Made by a program: the position numbers and the translations under genes. 64,000 bases of DNA. Origin: Chionis minor (taxonomy: Eukaryota; Chordata; Aves; Charadriiformes; Chionididae). The notes below the pieces were generated by a model. That model was not told the DNA's origin. It saw only the letters and a list, made by a program, of their open reading frames with translations, and ran no database searches. Below are positions 1-25,600 of this stretch, piece by piece (the first letter of the stretch is position 1; every line of letters starts with the position of its first letter). The stretch is taken from NCBI GenBank assembly GCA_013398295.1, contig VZSF01005685.1, positions 372,001 to 436,000 of the forward strand, read 5' to 3'.

Positions 1-173
1 TTTTATTATTTTTGTTTATTTTGGTGGGAAATTGCGGGAAAGGGGGAATGCCCCGGCCCTGCTGGGCGCCCGCTACCGGCGGCTGAGGCGCCGCTCTCGC
101 CCCGGGCCTGGGGGGGGTCCCTGCGCGCTCGCCACCCGTCCCGTCCCGCCGGGAGGCCGGGCCCTGTCCCGCC
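1..173 (+). promoter_or_regulatory. STKLD1: GC-rich 5' flank and probable promoter of STKLD1
   Basis: From about position 45 to the STKLD1 start codon at 174 the sequence is very GC- and CpG-rich, as expected of a CpG-island promoter. No TATA box is visible. The transcription start cannot be placed from sequence alone. The first 45 bases are AT-rich. The island runs on past the very short first coding exon to about 250. Confidence 0.4.
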
Positions 174-13976
<13,803 letters not shown>

Positions 13977-14079
13977 GAACAAGACTTGTACACTTCTGGT
14001 TCAGATATATAAGCTTGGATCCTCCAGAAATATTTGAAAAGATTTTTCTCACCAGGAAGATTAATATTGGGCCATTAAT

Positions 14080-14085
14080 AATAAA
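14080..14085 (+). terminator. STKLD1: candidate poly(A) signal of STKLD1 (proximal)
   Basis: AATAAA lies about 105 bases after the STKLD1 stop codon. It is the first canonical hexamer downstream of the gene. Confidence 0.4.
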
Positions 14086-14179
14086 CAGTTACATATTCTG
14101 TTGATTTAGGTACCACAACTGTGAGACCAACAGCAATAATTACGAATTTGTCTTGCTTTGTAGACTTTAAAATATTTGA

Positions 14180-14185
14180 AATAAA
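14180..14185 (+). terminator. STKLD1: candidate poly(A) signal of STKLD1 (distal)
   Basis: A second AATAAA lies about 205 bases after the STKLD1 stop. The remaining 360 bases up to the REXO4 stop codon show no gene and no TTTATT, so the poly(A) signal of minus-strand REXO4 is not obvious. The nearest TTTATT is at 13830-13835, inside the last STKLD1 intron; if used, the two 3' ends would overlap. Confidence 0.45.
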
Positions 14186-14548
14186 GATTTGAGTCTTGGG
14201 AGTTTCAGCAAAGCAACGACAGTTTCTTCCTTCATCTATTATAATTCAAAACCCACTTTTTAAAAACTGGTTCAGTGTATATATCCTTTGCAGAAGTTGA
14301 GCTGATGAAGTACTTCACAAATGCAGGCATTTGTTACAAGTATTGCTTACACAGTAGTAGGCATTAGGTGTAGGTACCATCCAGAAAGGGGATATTAGCA
14401 GTATTCTTGTATGGCAGCATTCATGTACCAGGTTAGGAAGTACTGTCCTTTTGATTGATTTTTACAAACTAGCTGCTGTCAGTTCCGAGTTATCTCTTTT
14501 GCCCTGGAATATGTTGTGAAGCCAGAAAATGCTGCAGATAAAAACAAT

Positions 14549-17500
14549 TCAAGTTTTACAATTTTTCTTGTTAAGTTTGTTCTTGAGAGCAGCTTCCCAT
14601 TTCTTTTTCTCTAAGGTGTACAGTCTCATAGCTGCTTGCGCATCCTGAATCTGAAAGAACAGAACAAACAGGAGACATAATGAAACAAAGCTGACATGGT
14701 TTTAGAGCATCACTGTTAAGCAGCAGTTAAATCTTCTATCATTTTAATACATCATTTCAATTAACATTTTGTGATCTCTTTCCAGATGTAGCTTCTGTGC
14801 CTAGTGGCAGGGGATGAATGTGTATTCAGAACGCACGGCCCGCCACCAGGCTATGCTCTTCTCTTTCTGATTGCGACTCGGAAAGCCGTAATGAAAAAGT
14901 ACTTTTAATACAGTATCTTGGAGATACCCTCACAAATTCCCCTGCTTCTTCAGTTCATTCCCCTATTATATCCTCCTGTCCACTGAAAGAAAGGAACTAA
15001 CTGCTGAGATCCAGTAGCAGACACTCACGCTATTTTATCCAGCTTGCCATAGTGCAACAGTGCAGAATGCTGCTTTTAAGGTAAGCAGTCGATACTTGAG
15101 AATTACTTTTTTCCCCTGGGGATCTTAAGGTAACGATTAATGTTTAAACAAAATACATTTGGACTTGTGCAAAAGATGTTTATGAAAATGAGGAAATAAT
15201 CCAAGTGGTATGAGACACAGAACGGTACGCAAGCTTAGATGGCGATCTTACTGCATGCTGGTGTCCGGGCAGAGCTTGCTAACTTTCACCGAGAGGCCAG
15301 AATGAAGCCACAGCATTCTGGATTAAACACAGATCCTGGAGCGCATGTGTCATACCTCTTTGATCTACCCAAAAATGTATGTTCTGATGAGATACATACC
15401 GAGCAGTGCTCCGATGTCTGCACTTGTATGTTTAGCAGTCTCTCACAGAGCAGTTTCAATGATGGCCGTGCAGTCTAGAAATAAAAAAGATAGAACCATG
15501 CTGTCTTGCACTATTTGAGAAATATATATTAAAAAAATACTAGTTTAACTATATTCCTCAATACAGCATAGCACATCTCTGCTTCTACTGGTGAACTGGC
15601 AAGAATACTTCATGAATAATGAGATTTATGCATGCGCTGCTGAGAGAATTTTACGTGTATTACCATAACCCTAAGACTTATGTTTGGAGTGCTTTGTTGT
15701 GAAAAAGAAAACCTGAATATGTAGTTACGAAACTTAAAATATCTCTCTATAATTTGAACCTTTACTTCTCTAATCTAAGCAGAAACTTGAAGCCATGTAT
15801 TTTTATGTCACTATGGAAAAGACACCATTCAGATGATAAGCCTCACTATATGTAGAACTGTAGTGTCTTATTTTGCTGTCCAGAAAAGCATTATCAAGAG
15901 TCTGCAAGTGCTAAAGAATGGGAGAGCTGCCAAATTTTGTGCACAGGTATTACTGGTAATTTTTGTACTGAACCAAGTAACTTACTGATGTATTTCAAAC
16001 ACTAAGTAAGCAATCAACTAGGCCAGTATTTTCAAATGACAAAAAGCAGGCATCCCTGCTTCAGGTAGGAAAGAAGGAATGGGGTCAGGCAGGGGCAAGT
16101 GTGGGAGGAGAGAGCCAGCAGCTGGGACTCAAGTTAACTGAGGTGCACTTTCCCGTCAGTTTCTTACCTTGACTCTCTGTCTGAAAGGCTTGTATCTTTG
16201 TGTGTCACGTATTTTCTTCTTGGGATGATCAAGAAATAGGACCTAGAAGAGATTACAGTTCCAGTCCAAAGCATGCTGGTGCATGAAACTTTATACAGCT
16301 GAATATACAGCTTCCTGCTGTTTCCTTCCATCCGTTCTAAGACATAGTTCAAAACCCATGAATGGACAAGACCAAGGTCATCCAGACACTGGCTGAATTC
16401 AAGAACCACTGTCCTACTTAGTATGAGAAACAGAAATTAATCTGGAGGCACCACCTACAGAGGCTACCTGCAGTGCTGGTGCAGCGGGACGTGACACCTG
16501 GCTCTGTAAGCAGACAGAGCTCTGGGGATTAAGCAAAGCACGCAAACAGGTTTTTTTCATCATTCTGTATCTTTCCTGGCTCTTTAGTAAGCAGATCAGT
16601 GGTATTAGCAACAGAGTTTAGGAGTGGAAGAACTTTAGTGGGCTGGAGACTAGGTCTGTACTTGGAGCAGCATGAAATGACAAGAAACTGAGGTAACAGT
16701 GATAAAGCTGTAGTTCTAAGAGTTGAGGTATTTTCATCTGATCGAGAAAGACGTATTAGAAATATAATCTGTCATAAATTTTTGGAGCCTTTTCTTCAAA
16801 ATAACACATCTGCAGCCATGTACCTTTAGATCATTGCGCAAAGCATGTCCAACTAAAATCCTTCCATTCAAGATGTTAGCGACCTCCTTCTGAACTGTTT
16901 TAAAGTCTTCACCTAAAAATATCACGCGAGGGAACACTTTGCATTAGTCGCGTAAGACTACTAAGCAAGCTGCAATTAAAACACTGCATTTTTTTGAGAG
17001 AGCAATTGTATCCTTGCGACTACAGTTATACAAATTTGGGCAGCACATTAAATCCTCTGCTCGTTACAAGAGCATAGCATTACAAGGAAATATATTTCCT
17101 AGTATTCCCATTCCACAATCTTTGAGTTAATTTCTTCAAGGGCATTAGCGAGTGCTGTAAAAAGTACTTCTTCCCACAATTTTTCTTAGCATTCAGACTG
17201 CATTTTGTTTTCAGTTTCCTAAAATTAGTCTAAAACTTATCCAAGCTCAGCCAATGAGACTTCTGTGATAGCCTATTAAGTCCTCCCTCCTTAAAGAATA
17301 TTTTTTGGGGAAAAACCTCCTACCTGTATTTATATTCTCAGGGCGTATGCCACTAACAGCCGTTCTGTAATCAGTCACCTTTTCTGTAGGCTTGACATAC
17401 TTGTCATAAATGCACTTGCCAAACTGGTTCACGAGGGACACACGAGCCACAATGCTGTCTTCACCCTTGGGTCCCACTCCCACCATCTCGCAGTCCATGG

Positions 17501-19109
17501 CTACAGCTCGCGTCAGCCTGAAGGAGAAAGGACACCTTGGTGACACCTCTGCTACAGGGATGGCACAGTGGAGTTCACAAGGTTCACGCCTTGATACGAA
17601 CAGGGAAAACTCAGCAGTCTGTCTGTCAGCAGAGCTGGGGACGTCAGCTTATGCTGCGCACCTGCAAATCACAGTTACTAGACGATAATCTCGATGCCTC
17701 TGCTGCCATCCTTCCCGCTGGAATGCCACTCACCCTTCAGAAGCCTTTTCTTTCACCAGCACCTTCTCCACAGACTGTTTGGATTGGTCTGTTTCGAGTC
17801 CGAGATTTCTTCTAGCAATTTTTGCTGCTTCAGGTCCTATTGCTGCTTCAATATCTTTTGGATCAACGTCATCAAACCAGATTTCAGCCCTGGTAAGTAC
17901 AGATTTCATTACATTTAACGGTCTTAAAGCAGCCTTGCATCTTTATAGTGCAGGAAAAGCTTATTTATTTTTTAAATGAAGCAATTAGCTCTGTGAAAAT
18001 TAGTCTAGTACTGTCACCTATGCAAGTTTGCTGCTGTACCTGAGGAGCAGTGGCAGCATGCATCATCTTTCTCCCAAATTTTAGTCTGGAAGAGTGCAGC
18101 TGTTTTCAATGTAGTGCTCTGTGCTCCTTAGGTATACCTCCAAAAATAAATATCCATGGGCATGTATGATGCCTGAAGTACTCACTCTTTGGGTTGCTGC
18201 TCCGCATGTTCCTCAGCTTTCCTCCTCTTATGTTTTATATCGCCCTTCTCCTTTAAAATATTGCCATTTTTCTTTTTTTCTTTGCAGCCTTTTCCACCGC
18301 TTTTGGTGCCATTTAAATTCTTATCCGTTGCAACCCTCTTGGATTTTGGCTCAGCCAAAGGAGGATTGTCTTTCCCAGAACCGTTGTCCATTTTATTTGT
18401 GGATTTGGCCTTTACCACATTCCCATTCCCATTGATAGCTGGGACTTCTTGGCTATGGCCCGCTTTGTCTGGATGCTTCTTCTTGGTGTATGTTTGACAA
18501 GTAGAAAGGGACTCGCTGGAGCTATTTGCCTTTTGTTTCAGTAGCTAAAATGACCAAAAAAGAAGGAAGAAAGGATTATCTCCCTCCATTTCTGACCCCG
18601 CCATCGTTCCTGAGGGCTCCTGGCGTTCTGCCGCAGCGCAGTGGTCATGGACTCTCTAGCTGGCTCTAGGGGAATTACCCGCAACGGGACATCCCGGATC
18701 CCTGCCCGTAGCGCTTGATTTATTGACACAAAGGTTATTATTTAAAAATAAATAAATAAATAACTACTACCTACAACGTGGGACGGCGTTCAGAGTGCCA
18801 GCATGGCCCCGGCCGCCTTCCCCGGCCCAGACCCGCGGGGAACGGCTCCGGCTGGCCCCGGGCGAATCCCCCCGCCCGCAGCTCCCCGGTCGCCCTCACC
18901 TCCTGCAGCGCCTTCCAGTTGGAGGAGAATTCCCGGGGGCTGCGGGGGGGAGCGGCCGCCGCCCCCGCCGCCATGTCGGGGCCTTTCGGCGCGGCCGCCG
19001 CTTCCCCGCTCCGGACCTTCCTCCTCCTCCTCCTCCTCCTCCTCCCGCCGTCGCCCTTCCTGGGGGCCGCGCCGCTCGGCGCCGGCTCCGCGCGGCTCGG
19101 CTTCGCCAT
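14549..19109 (-). CDS. REXO4: REXO4, RNA exonuclease 4 homologue (DEDDh 3'-5' exonuclease)
   Basis: Eight coding exons in transcript order (plus-strand coordinates): 18900-19109, 18186-18544, 17734-17889, 17324-17517, 16824-16912, 16168-16242, 15400-15474 and 14549-14650. They join into 419 codons plus stop; human REXO4 is 422 aa. The start, MAKPSRAEP, is the first ATG of the open frame. The N-terminal half is basic and low-complexity, with a run of eight Arg (residues 23-30) and lysine clusters typical of nucleolar targeting. The exonuclease domain starts near residue 242. Exo I is MDCEM (D250, E252), Exo II is GHALRNDLK (D334), and Exo III is EHCSIQD (H384, D389), so all catalytic acidic residues and the histidine are present. 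Family members trim RNA in ribosome biogenesis; human REXO4 has also been linked to transcription control. It is head-to-head with ADAMTS13 and tail-to-tail with STKLD1. Identity is firm. Confidence 0.95.
18744..18764. repeat. AAAT microsatellite in REXO4 intron 1
   Basis: About four to five copies of the tetranucleotide AAAT lie between REXO4 exons 1 and 2. Confidence 0.7.
19020..19043 (-). repeat. REXO4: coding AGG triplet run encoding eight arginines in REXO4
   Basis: A perfect trinucleotide run (AGG on the coding strand, CCT on plus) encodes Arg 23-30 of REXO4. It probably serves as part of a basic nucleolar-localisation segment and could vary in length between individuals. Confidence 0.8.
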
Positions 19110-19649
19110 GCGGCCCGACACCGGGGCAGACGGGTCTCAGCCCGGCCAGGGCTGCCGCTCTCCGCCGCACCGGGCCCGCGCAGCGCCGCACCGGCCCGGC
19201 GGGGAACCGTGACCCCGCGCTTGGGTTCCGGGCCGCGAGGGGCCCGCGGGCCGCTGAGGGGGTTGACCCCGCCACCATGGCCGAGGTGTGCGGCCCGTCA
19301 GGGCGCAGGTTGAACAGCGCGGGGCCCCTTTCCCCCCCTTCCACTGATCACCCCACGTGTGTCTGGCCGCTCAGGCTGGCTCAAAGCTGTCATGGCCGGC
19401 GCTCTTTGGCTGCAGTGAGGTTGCAAACATTGCGCAAAACCTCCCTCCCTCCAGCTGTTCCTGTAAAGCCTCCGGCCACCGCAGGCCGTTCCTCCCCTCG
19501 GGCTGCCCCTCTCTGCAGAGGATCGTCTCCCCTGTTTGTTTAACCCTGCACCCTTCCCTTCCGCTCCACGTGATGCCTTGGGCCGAACGTCGCCTCCATC
19601 ACCCCTGGGCCGGCGCTGACGCCGCGGCGCTGGTTGCGACTCCTCCAGC
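19110..19649. promoter_or_regulatory. shared CpG-rich region between head-to-head REXO4 and ADAMTS13
   Basis: Only 540 bases separate the REXO4 start codon (minus strand, 19109) from the ADAMTS13 start codon (plus strand, 19650). The stretch is CpG-rich and TATA-less, and the CpG density continues into REXO4 exon 1, so a bidirectional CpG-island promoter is likely. It contains an ATG in a near-perfect initiation context (GCCACCATGG, 19270-19279) opening an 88-codon frame that stops at 19541-19543. That frame could be an upstream ORF of ADAMTS13 or a chance product of GC-rich DNA. Confidence 0.6.
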
Positions 19650-22600
19650 ATGATCCTCTGCTTGGCCATCCGGGCGCTCGTGATGCTCCCCTTGGGGTTC
19701 TGCTGGCCGTCGGCTTTCCAAGAGGTGAGTCTGACCTCCAGAAAACACTGTTTCCAGGAAGCCTTTCTTAATTTCTAGGAAAAAAGAAAAAAAAAAAGAA
19801 AAGAAACAACACAACGTGTTCTAAGCCAAAATCCATCAAACCTCACTAATCAAGAAGATAAAGCTGTTTCCTCTGGGTGGCTGTTGTGCAGCCCATGCTT
19901 AGCGCAAAATAAAGCCATGAGAACTTGGCATCGGTACTTGTTGAGTTGTTCGCTGGCGTTCCTTCCAGGTTAGGTTCAGTTAAGCGATAGTCTTGTATCC
20001 ATTTGTTTTTCTTAAAAAAATTGTAAAGCTATTCTTCTTCTTGCAGAAATTTCTCGGCGCTTTGGATGCGGAAGATGTTTTCTCTTATTTTGGAACCAGC
20101 TCAGTGTCTGATGGTATGCAGGGCTCCTTCCTCCTTGATTTTGGAACACATCTGTCAGTTTATTTCTAATCCTGTACATTTGATAATGCTAAGAACACTT
20201 CTTAACGAACCCTGATCTGACAAGCATTTAGCATTTCTGAGTCACATTACTCAGTGAGGCAATCCATGCTCCAGTGTGAAAGCGGTTGAAGAACTGGGTC
20301 AGTATTTAAAATCTGCTGAAGGAGATATGATAAATCTTTTTGAACGTTTCTCCTGCGGTCCTCATTCTCTGTATTGGTATTTTTCTATGAGATTAACAGA
20401 TCCAGGTCTTCTGAGTGGGAAGCTTTAGACTAAGAATAGTTTTAATGCACTTGATATTTTTTTAAAATAAACACATGGAGAGACTAGTATTCTGGGTCTG
20501 GATTGATGGTAGTTCAGAATAAAGATGTGTTTCAAGTTCTCAAATGCTAAAAGCAAGGATGTTGTCTACTTGTGAGTTCATCTAGTTCTTATCCCAGTGT
20601 CTCTGTCTGGATTATGATAATTGTTACTCTAATACTTAACATCTGAGCAAGTGAAACTGTCTCAGCCTTTGTTAAATGAACTGTTCTCCTCATCGAGAGA
20701 GCAAAAGCGCCGATAAATCAGGAGGCAGTTTCAAAGCTGTTGTCTGTTCCCAATCAGATTATCCTCACTTTAGAATACATGAAAGCATAGAAGTTCTTCG
20801 TTGACACAATGATCCTGAAAGGCCACAGCTGTCATTTGGAGAGTATTTTTTCTTAGGGAGATGATCGATCATTACGTTTGTTTTCTGTGTATGTTTCTCA
20901 TAACTATTCCCCTTGTTCTGGCCTTGTTTCATTTCTTTCAGTACCCGAGTTTGTTGTTTCTGAACCAACTTGCCATTGTACAGAAGAACGGATTGGGCTG
21001 TCCTGTCGGATTCAACATTGCTCCATTGAGGCCTGGGGAGAACTCTATGCCTTTGAATTTCTCGAGGACCATGCCCTCCTTTCCTCTTCCTTTGTGAGCA
21101 ATCAAGTGGTGAACTCTTCCTTTAGCTTACTGAAGCGATTCTCAGGCAACTGCTTTGCGGGTGGGACAGCACTGCAACCTCCCAGAGCTAAGTGTAGAGT
21201 CACTTACTGTGAACGGCAGCTGGTGAGTATGCACTGAACTTATTCTTACAAGTGTTTTCAGCCTTTGTAGGTTTGCAGCCTGATGCACCGAACTTGTGTG
21301 AACCATCCATTTAATAAATCTGAGCATTACAAAGCAGAAACAGGAAAGATATGGCATGCAGTTCTCCACTGATAGCAAATGTCTTTGGAATAACTCAGAG
21401 GTGGAATTTCATCTCCTTTAGCAAGGAGTCGTCGTTGCAAATGAGGAAAAGATTCATATCAGGCCTGTCAGAAGCAAAGATACGGCCCTGCTGAAGGACC
21501 TCGGCTTCTCCAGGCCCCACATTCTCTTCAGAAGTGCCGCAAGAGAGGCAAAGGCAGCAAGAGGTAATCTACGTGGAGAGGAAACCCTGCTTGTTCTGCT
21601 TGGAAAAGCTATCTCCTGGTAGTGGGATTGCTTTCATGAGCTCAGAGGAAGAATTTGTATCTGCAAATATATAAATATACTTAAATATGTTTCTCACCTC
21701 ACTGAGGTGTAACTAATGTGTTTTCATTTAGGTATTTGTTATTTTGATAGCATAAGGCGTGTCATTAAGGATGCTGGCAGGTGAAAGAAACCAATGGAAG
21801 CGGGAAACCTGAGCAAGCAACTGGAGGAGTTGTCTTCCAGCTGGATTATTCTAGTCTTTCAGGAAAAGGGAGTGGTTCTGTAGGACCTTTCATGTTGTCT
21901 TGAATTTTAAACCCCCTGTGTCCCTTTGTGCTTTTCAGCAGGGTGGTTTCCATCTCGTCTGCAGAAGAGGGCTGAGGGCGCTGTCAAACATCTGGAGCTG
22001 ATGGTCGTAGCAGGTCCAGATGTTTACTTGTACCACAAAGAGGACACGGAGCGATATATTCTCACCAACCTGAACATTGTGAGTAGTTCTGTGTTTGGAT
22101 TGCTGTCGCAGTGTAAGAGCTCGCAGTTGCACGGGCTGTGTCGCAGGCAGACAGACCTCTGTGAGTGCACTTTCAGAGGTGTTTGTGGTTACCTGCTCCT
22201 CCTGCCAAGCACTGCTTTATGTGCAGGGTATTCCTCTCTGCTTCTTTTGGCACTGCATGGCAAGCTTTCCCTTGTACAAGGAGCTGCACGAGGAAGAGCA
22301 GTTGTTAGAAACTTTGAGGTTGTAGCCTTAAAGCCCATGTAGAAAATGTAGCTCTTCATTTCATTACTAATATTCTTACATGTCAGATCCAGTAGCAGTT
22401 ATATCACCAGAGCCTTGATCCAGTTGCTGTTGCTTTTCAGATTCACTAAATTAATCTTACATTTTACATTTCAACATTTTATTTCTGTTACAGAATTTCT
22501 CTAAATGTCTCTCTTTGCTATTGTTAAGAATTTGTTTATGTATTTTCTCTGGGTGTGTATTGCAAAAAGTCTTTAGCATTCACTCTCCTAGCCTATGAAG

Positions 22601-25600
22601 CTGTTTTTCATGCAGATTCGTCGCTCTGCTTCAGAGTATCTGACAAGTCTAACAACAGTTCTCATCTGTTGACAGATTTATTTACACTTGTAGCGCATAC
22701 TTTAATGTTGTACTACCTGGTGATTTTATAGTTGCCCCTTATGGTTACCAGGTGTGTTACCTTTGTAGTGAATGTAGCCCCTTTATTGGGAACAGGTAGT
22801 GGGAGTCACTGAGGTGCCTTCTTTATTAAATCCTCTCTATCTCTTAACAGGGGGCTGAGCTGTTGAGAGATGCCTCACTGGGGGCTCATTTCAGGGTTCA
22901 TCTGATGCAAATGCTTGTTCTGAGAGAACCAGAGGTAAGCAGGGAGGACGATGTTCAAGTGTTGTCCAAGGAGTTGCTAAAAGCTGTATGAAATGCGCAA
23001 ACACGTGCCTTCGCTCTAGGCAGAGGTAAACATCACAACAAATATCACCTCCTCGCTGATCAGCGTTTGTGAGTGGAGCAAGAAGGTCAACCCCCAGAAT
23101 GACTCTGACCCCCAGCACGCTGATATTGTCCTCTACGTCACCAGGTACTGAAGCTCCTCTGCCCTGGGAGGGGACTGGAATCAGGGCTGGTGGTGTCCAG
23201 CCGTTAGCGCAGTGCCAGTGATTTGCACTGGGTCTTCCAGCAGTTGGGCATCGCAGAGTCTTTGGAAGTGGGTTGATTCTCCTGTTTGGGGTTGATTTTC
23301 CTGGCCTTAGTGTAATGCAGGTAGAGGTGCTGTTTCTGAAGGAACTGGAATGTTCCCCAAGCACTGACCAGCCAGACTTGAGCAGACATGGTGTGCTTTA
23401 GAGCAGCACAGCCAAACCCACTGCAGCTTTTTGTGGGCAGAAAAGTCGAACAGTAACTGGAAGTGAAAACCCACTGGTATTTTCTATGGAAGATTTCTAG
23501 CGCTACTCTGACTCAGACATTTTGTCTGACTTTCAGGCTCCTTGCTATAAATTGCCTTCGCTAAATTTGTCGAAGACAAACATTTCTTGAGTGTAACGGC
23601 TTTGTTTTGGTGCTTTTTCTTCAAAGAGATGATGATACTGCTCTGTCCTTTGCAAATAGGATTAGGTCATTTTATTCTATTCTGCTTGTCTGGTGCCATG
23701 GGGATTTTTTAATGTAGAATCACCACAAATTTTGAACAGTGGGCACTTGTGGGACCCTACTACTACGATCTTGCCCCGGGGAGCTTCATGTGTCAAAAGA
23801 AATGTTAGGTAGCTGACAAAGTTAGATCAGGAAAGTGCAACTAAATTCAGTTGAATGTCTAGACCTGACTTTATTAGCTGCAATGGTTCTTTGCTCTTTC
23901 CTCTGTATGTCTCCTTTACATTAGGTTTGACTTGGAGCTACCTGATGGGAACAAGGAGCTACGGGGAGTGACTCAGTTAGGTGGAGTCTGTTCCTCCTTT
24001 TGGAGCTGTGTTATTACCCAGGACACTGGCTTTGACCTTGGAGTCACCATAGCCCATGAGATTGGGCACAGGTCAGTAGGAAAGCCCCAGAGCAGCCCAG
24101 TATGTTTTATTCAGCTAAAAACATTCCCCAGTTTAAAGGATCCCGAGGAAGGAAAAGGATCTCTTGGCATAACAGAGGGTTTCCCATAGTTTATGCAAAA
24201 CTTTTGGGAAGAGTTCCTTGCATTTCTTGCCATTCCTGCATGCTCTGTGACAATCAGAAGCTGCAAAGAGGCGAGAAAGCCTTTGTGACAACGGTAGAAG
24301 GAAGGGCTGCGGAAGAGGCTCAAGAAGAGCTTAGAAGAGAGAGGCTCCGGGGGAACCCAGCCTCTGGATTTCTTCTCAGGGCACTGTGCTGCTTCTGTTA
24401 CAGTCTTGGAATTCCCCACGATGGTGAGGGGAATCGGTGCAGCAGCAGCGGTTACATCATGGGTTCAGCAGGAAACCACAACAGCATTGACCTCGCCTGG
24501 TCACAGTGCAGCCGAGAAGAGTTCCTGGCCTTCGTCAGGTAAGGGAATGGTTGAGTTCTGTGTGCCCATGCGGGAGCGGTCCCCTGTGCTGGGAACTTAG
24601 GAGGCAGCAGGGAAAGACAAGGAATAAAATAGAACATCCTTGGAAAATGACGAACTGAAAAGCTTGGGGTGTCTTTTTTTCTTATCACTTGTGTCTGTAG
24701 CTGAGGTTAAACGCAGTTTTTGCCTCAAGTTACAAAATTACTTTGGTTAGTGACTAACATGCCTGGGCTGTGTTGGACTTCTCAGACACTAGCTCAGCCT
24801 GGAAATTTTATTTAAAATGTCAGAACATCTAGGTTTAAACAAGCATTGTGGGCTGTGAGCTGGCTGGGTGAGGAACAGGCATGAGTTTCTGTTATAACTT
24901 CAGCAGCAGGGAACTGTGAGCATCTCCAGGCAGCTGCTGCAGCTAAATCCATCACAGCCCACAGTAAGCATGTGTTGTCTGGGAAAGCAACAGCCAACTC
25001 CCAGAATGAAGATCAGCACAAGTTTGCAAACATGTCATTGTCCTTACTGCCCACAGCTGGGAAAGTGATATTTCTTATGTTTCTATCAGCACAGGCCAAA
25101 CAAACTGCTTAAATGACCTGCCGGACACAGACGGCAGCATCCCTGGATGGAAGCCTGGCTTGTACTATGGAGCAGATGAGCAATGTAAAATAGCCTTTGG
25201 GAGTGTGGCCACAGCGTGCACCTTTGCTGACAGCAATGTTGTAGGTAGAAGGTTTGTCTGTCTTGCTAGGGGCAGCAGGGAAATGTTCTGGGGCCAAGAT
25301 TCAGGAAAAGGGAGCTGGGGACATTTTTATTATCAAGGGATGGAAGTTGCTTTCCTGCCACAGATTTCTTGGCAAAGAACAAACCTTTGAAAGGCTTTTA
25401 AAATAATTCTGTTCTCTCCATCACCTCCTTCGTCCACATAAGTCCCCTTTAAGGTTTGCACAGTACCAAGAGCCTTCTGTCCAAACAGGATGCCGGGTAC
25501 ATCTACTCAGGGTCCTTTCTCAGAGAGCTCCTATAGATTGGATTCCTTCAGCTTCCCTGCCATTGCTCAAGTCCCCACGTCTGAGAAGTGCAGCATGGCT

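Noticed and set aside
18803..19543. 246-codon plus-strand frame antisense to REXO4 exon 1
   Set aside because: Proline/arginine/serine-rich low-complexity translation of a CpG island, opposite a well-supported REXO4 exon. Only the part from 19276 is considered, as a possible upstream ORF.
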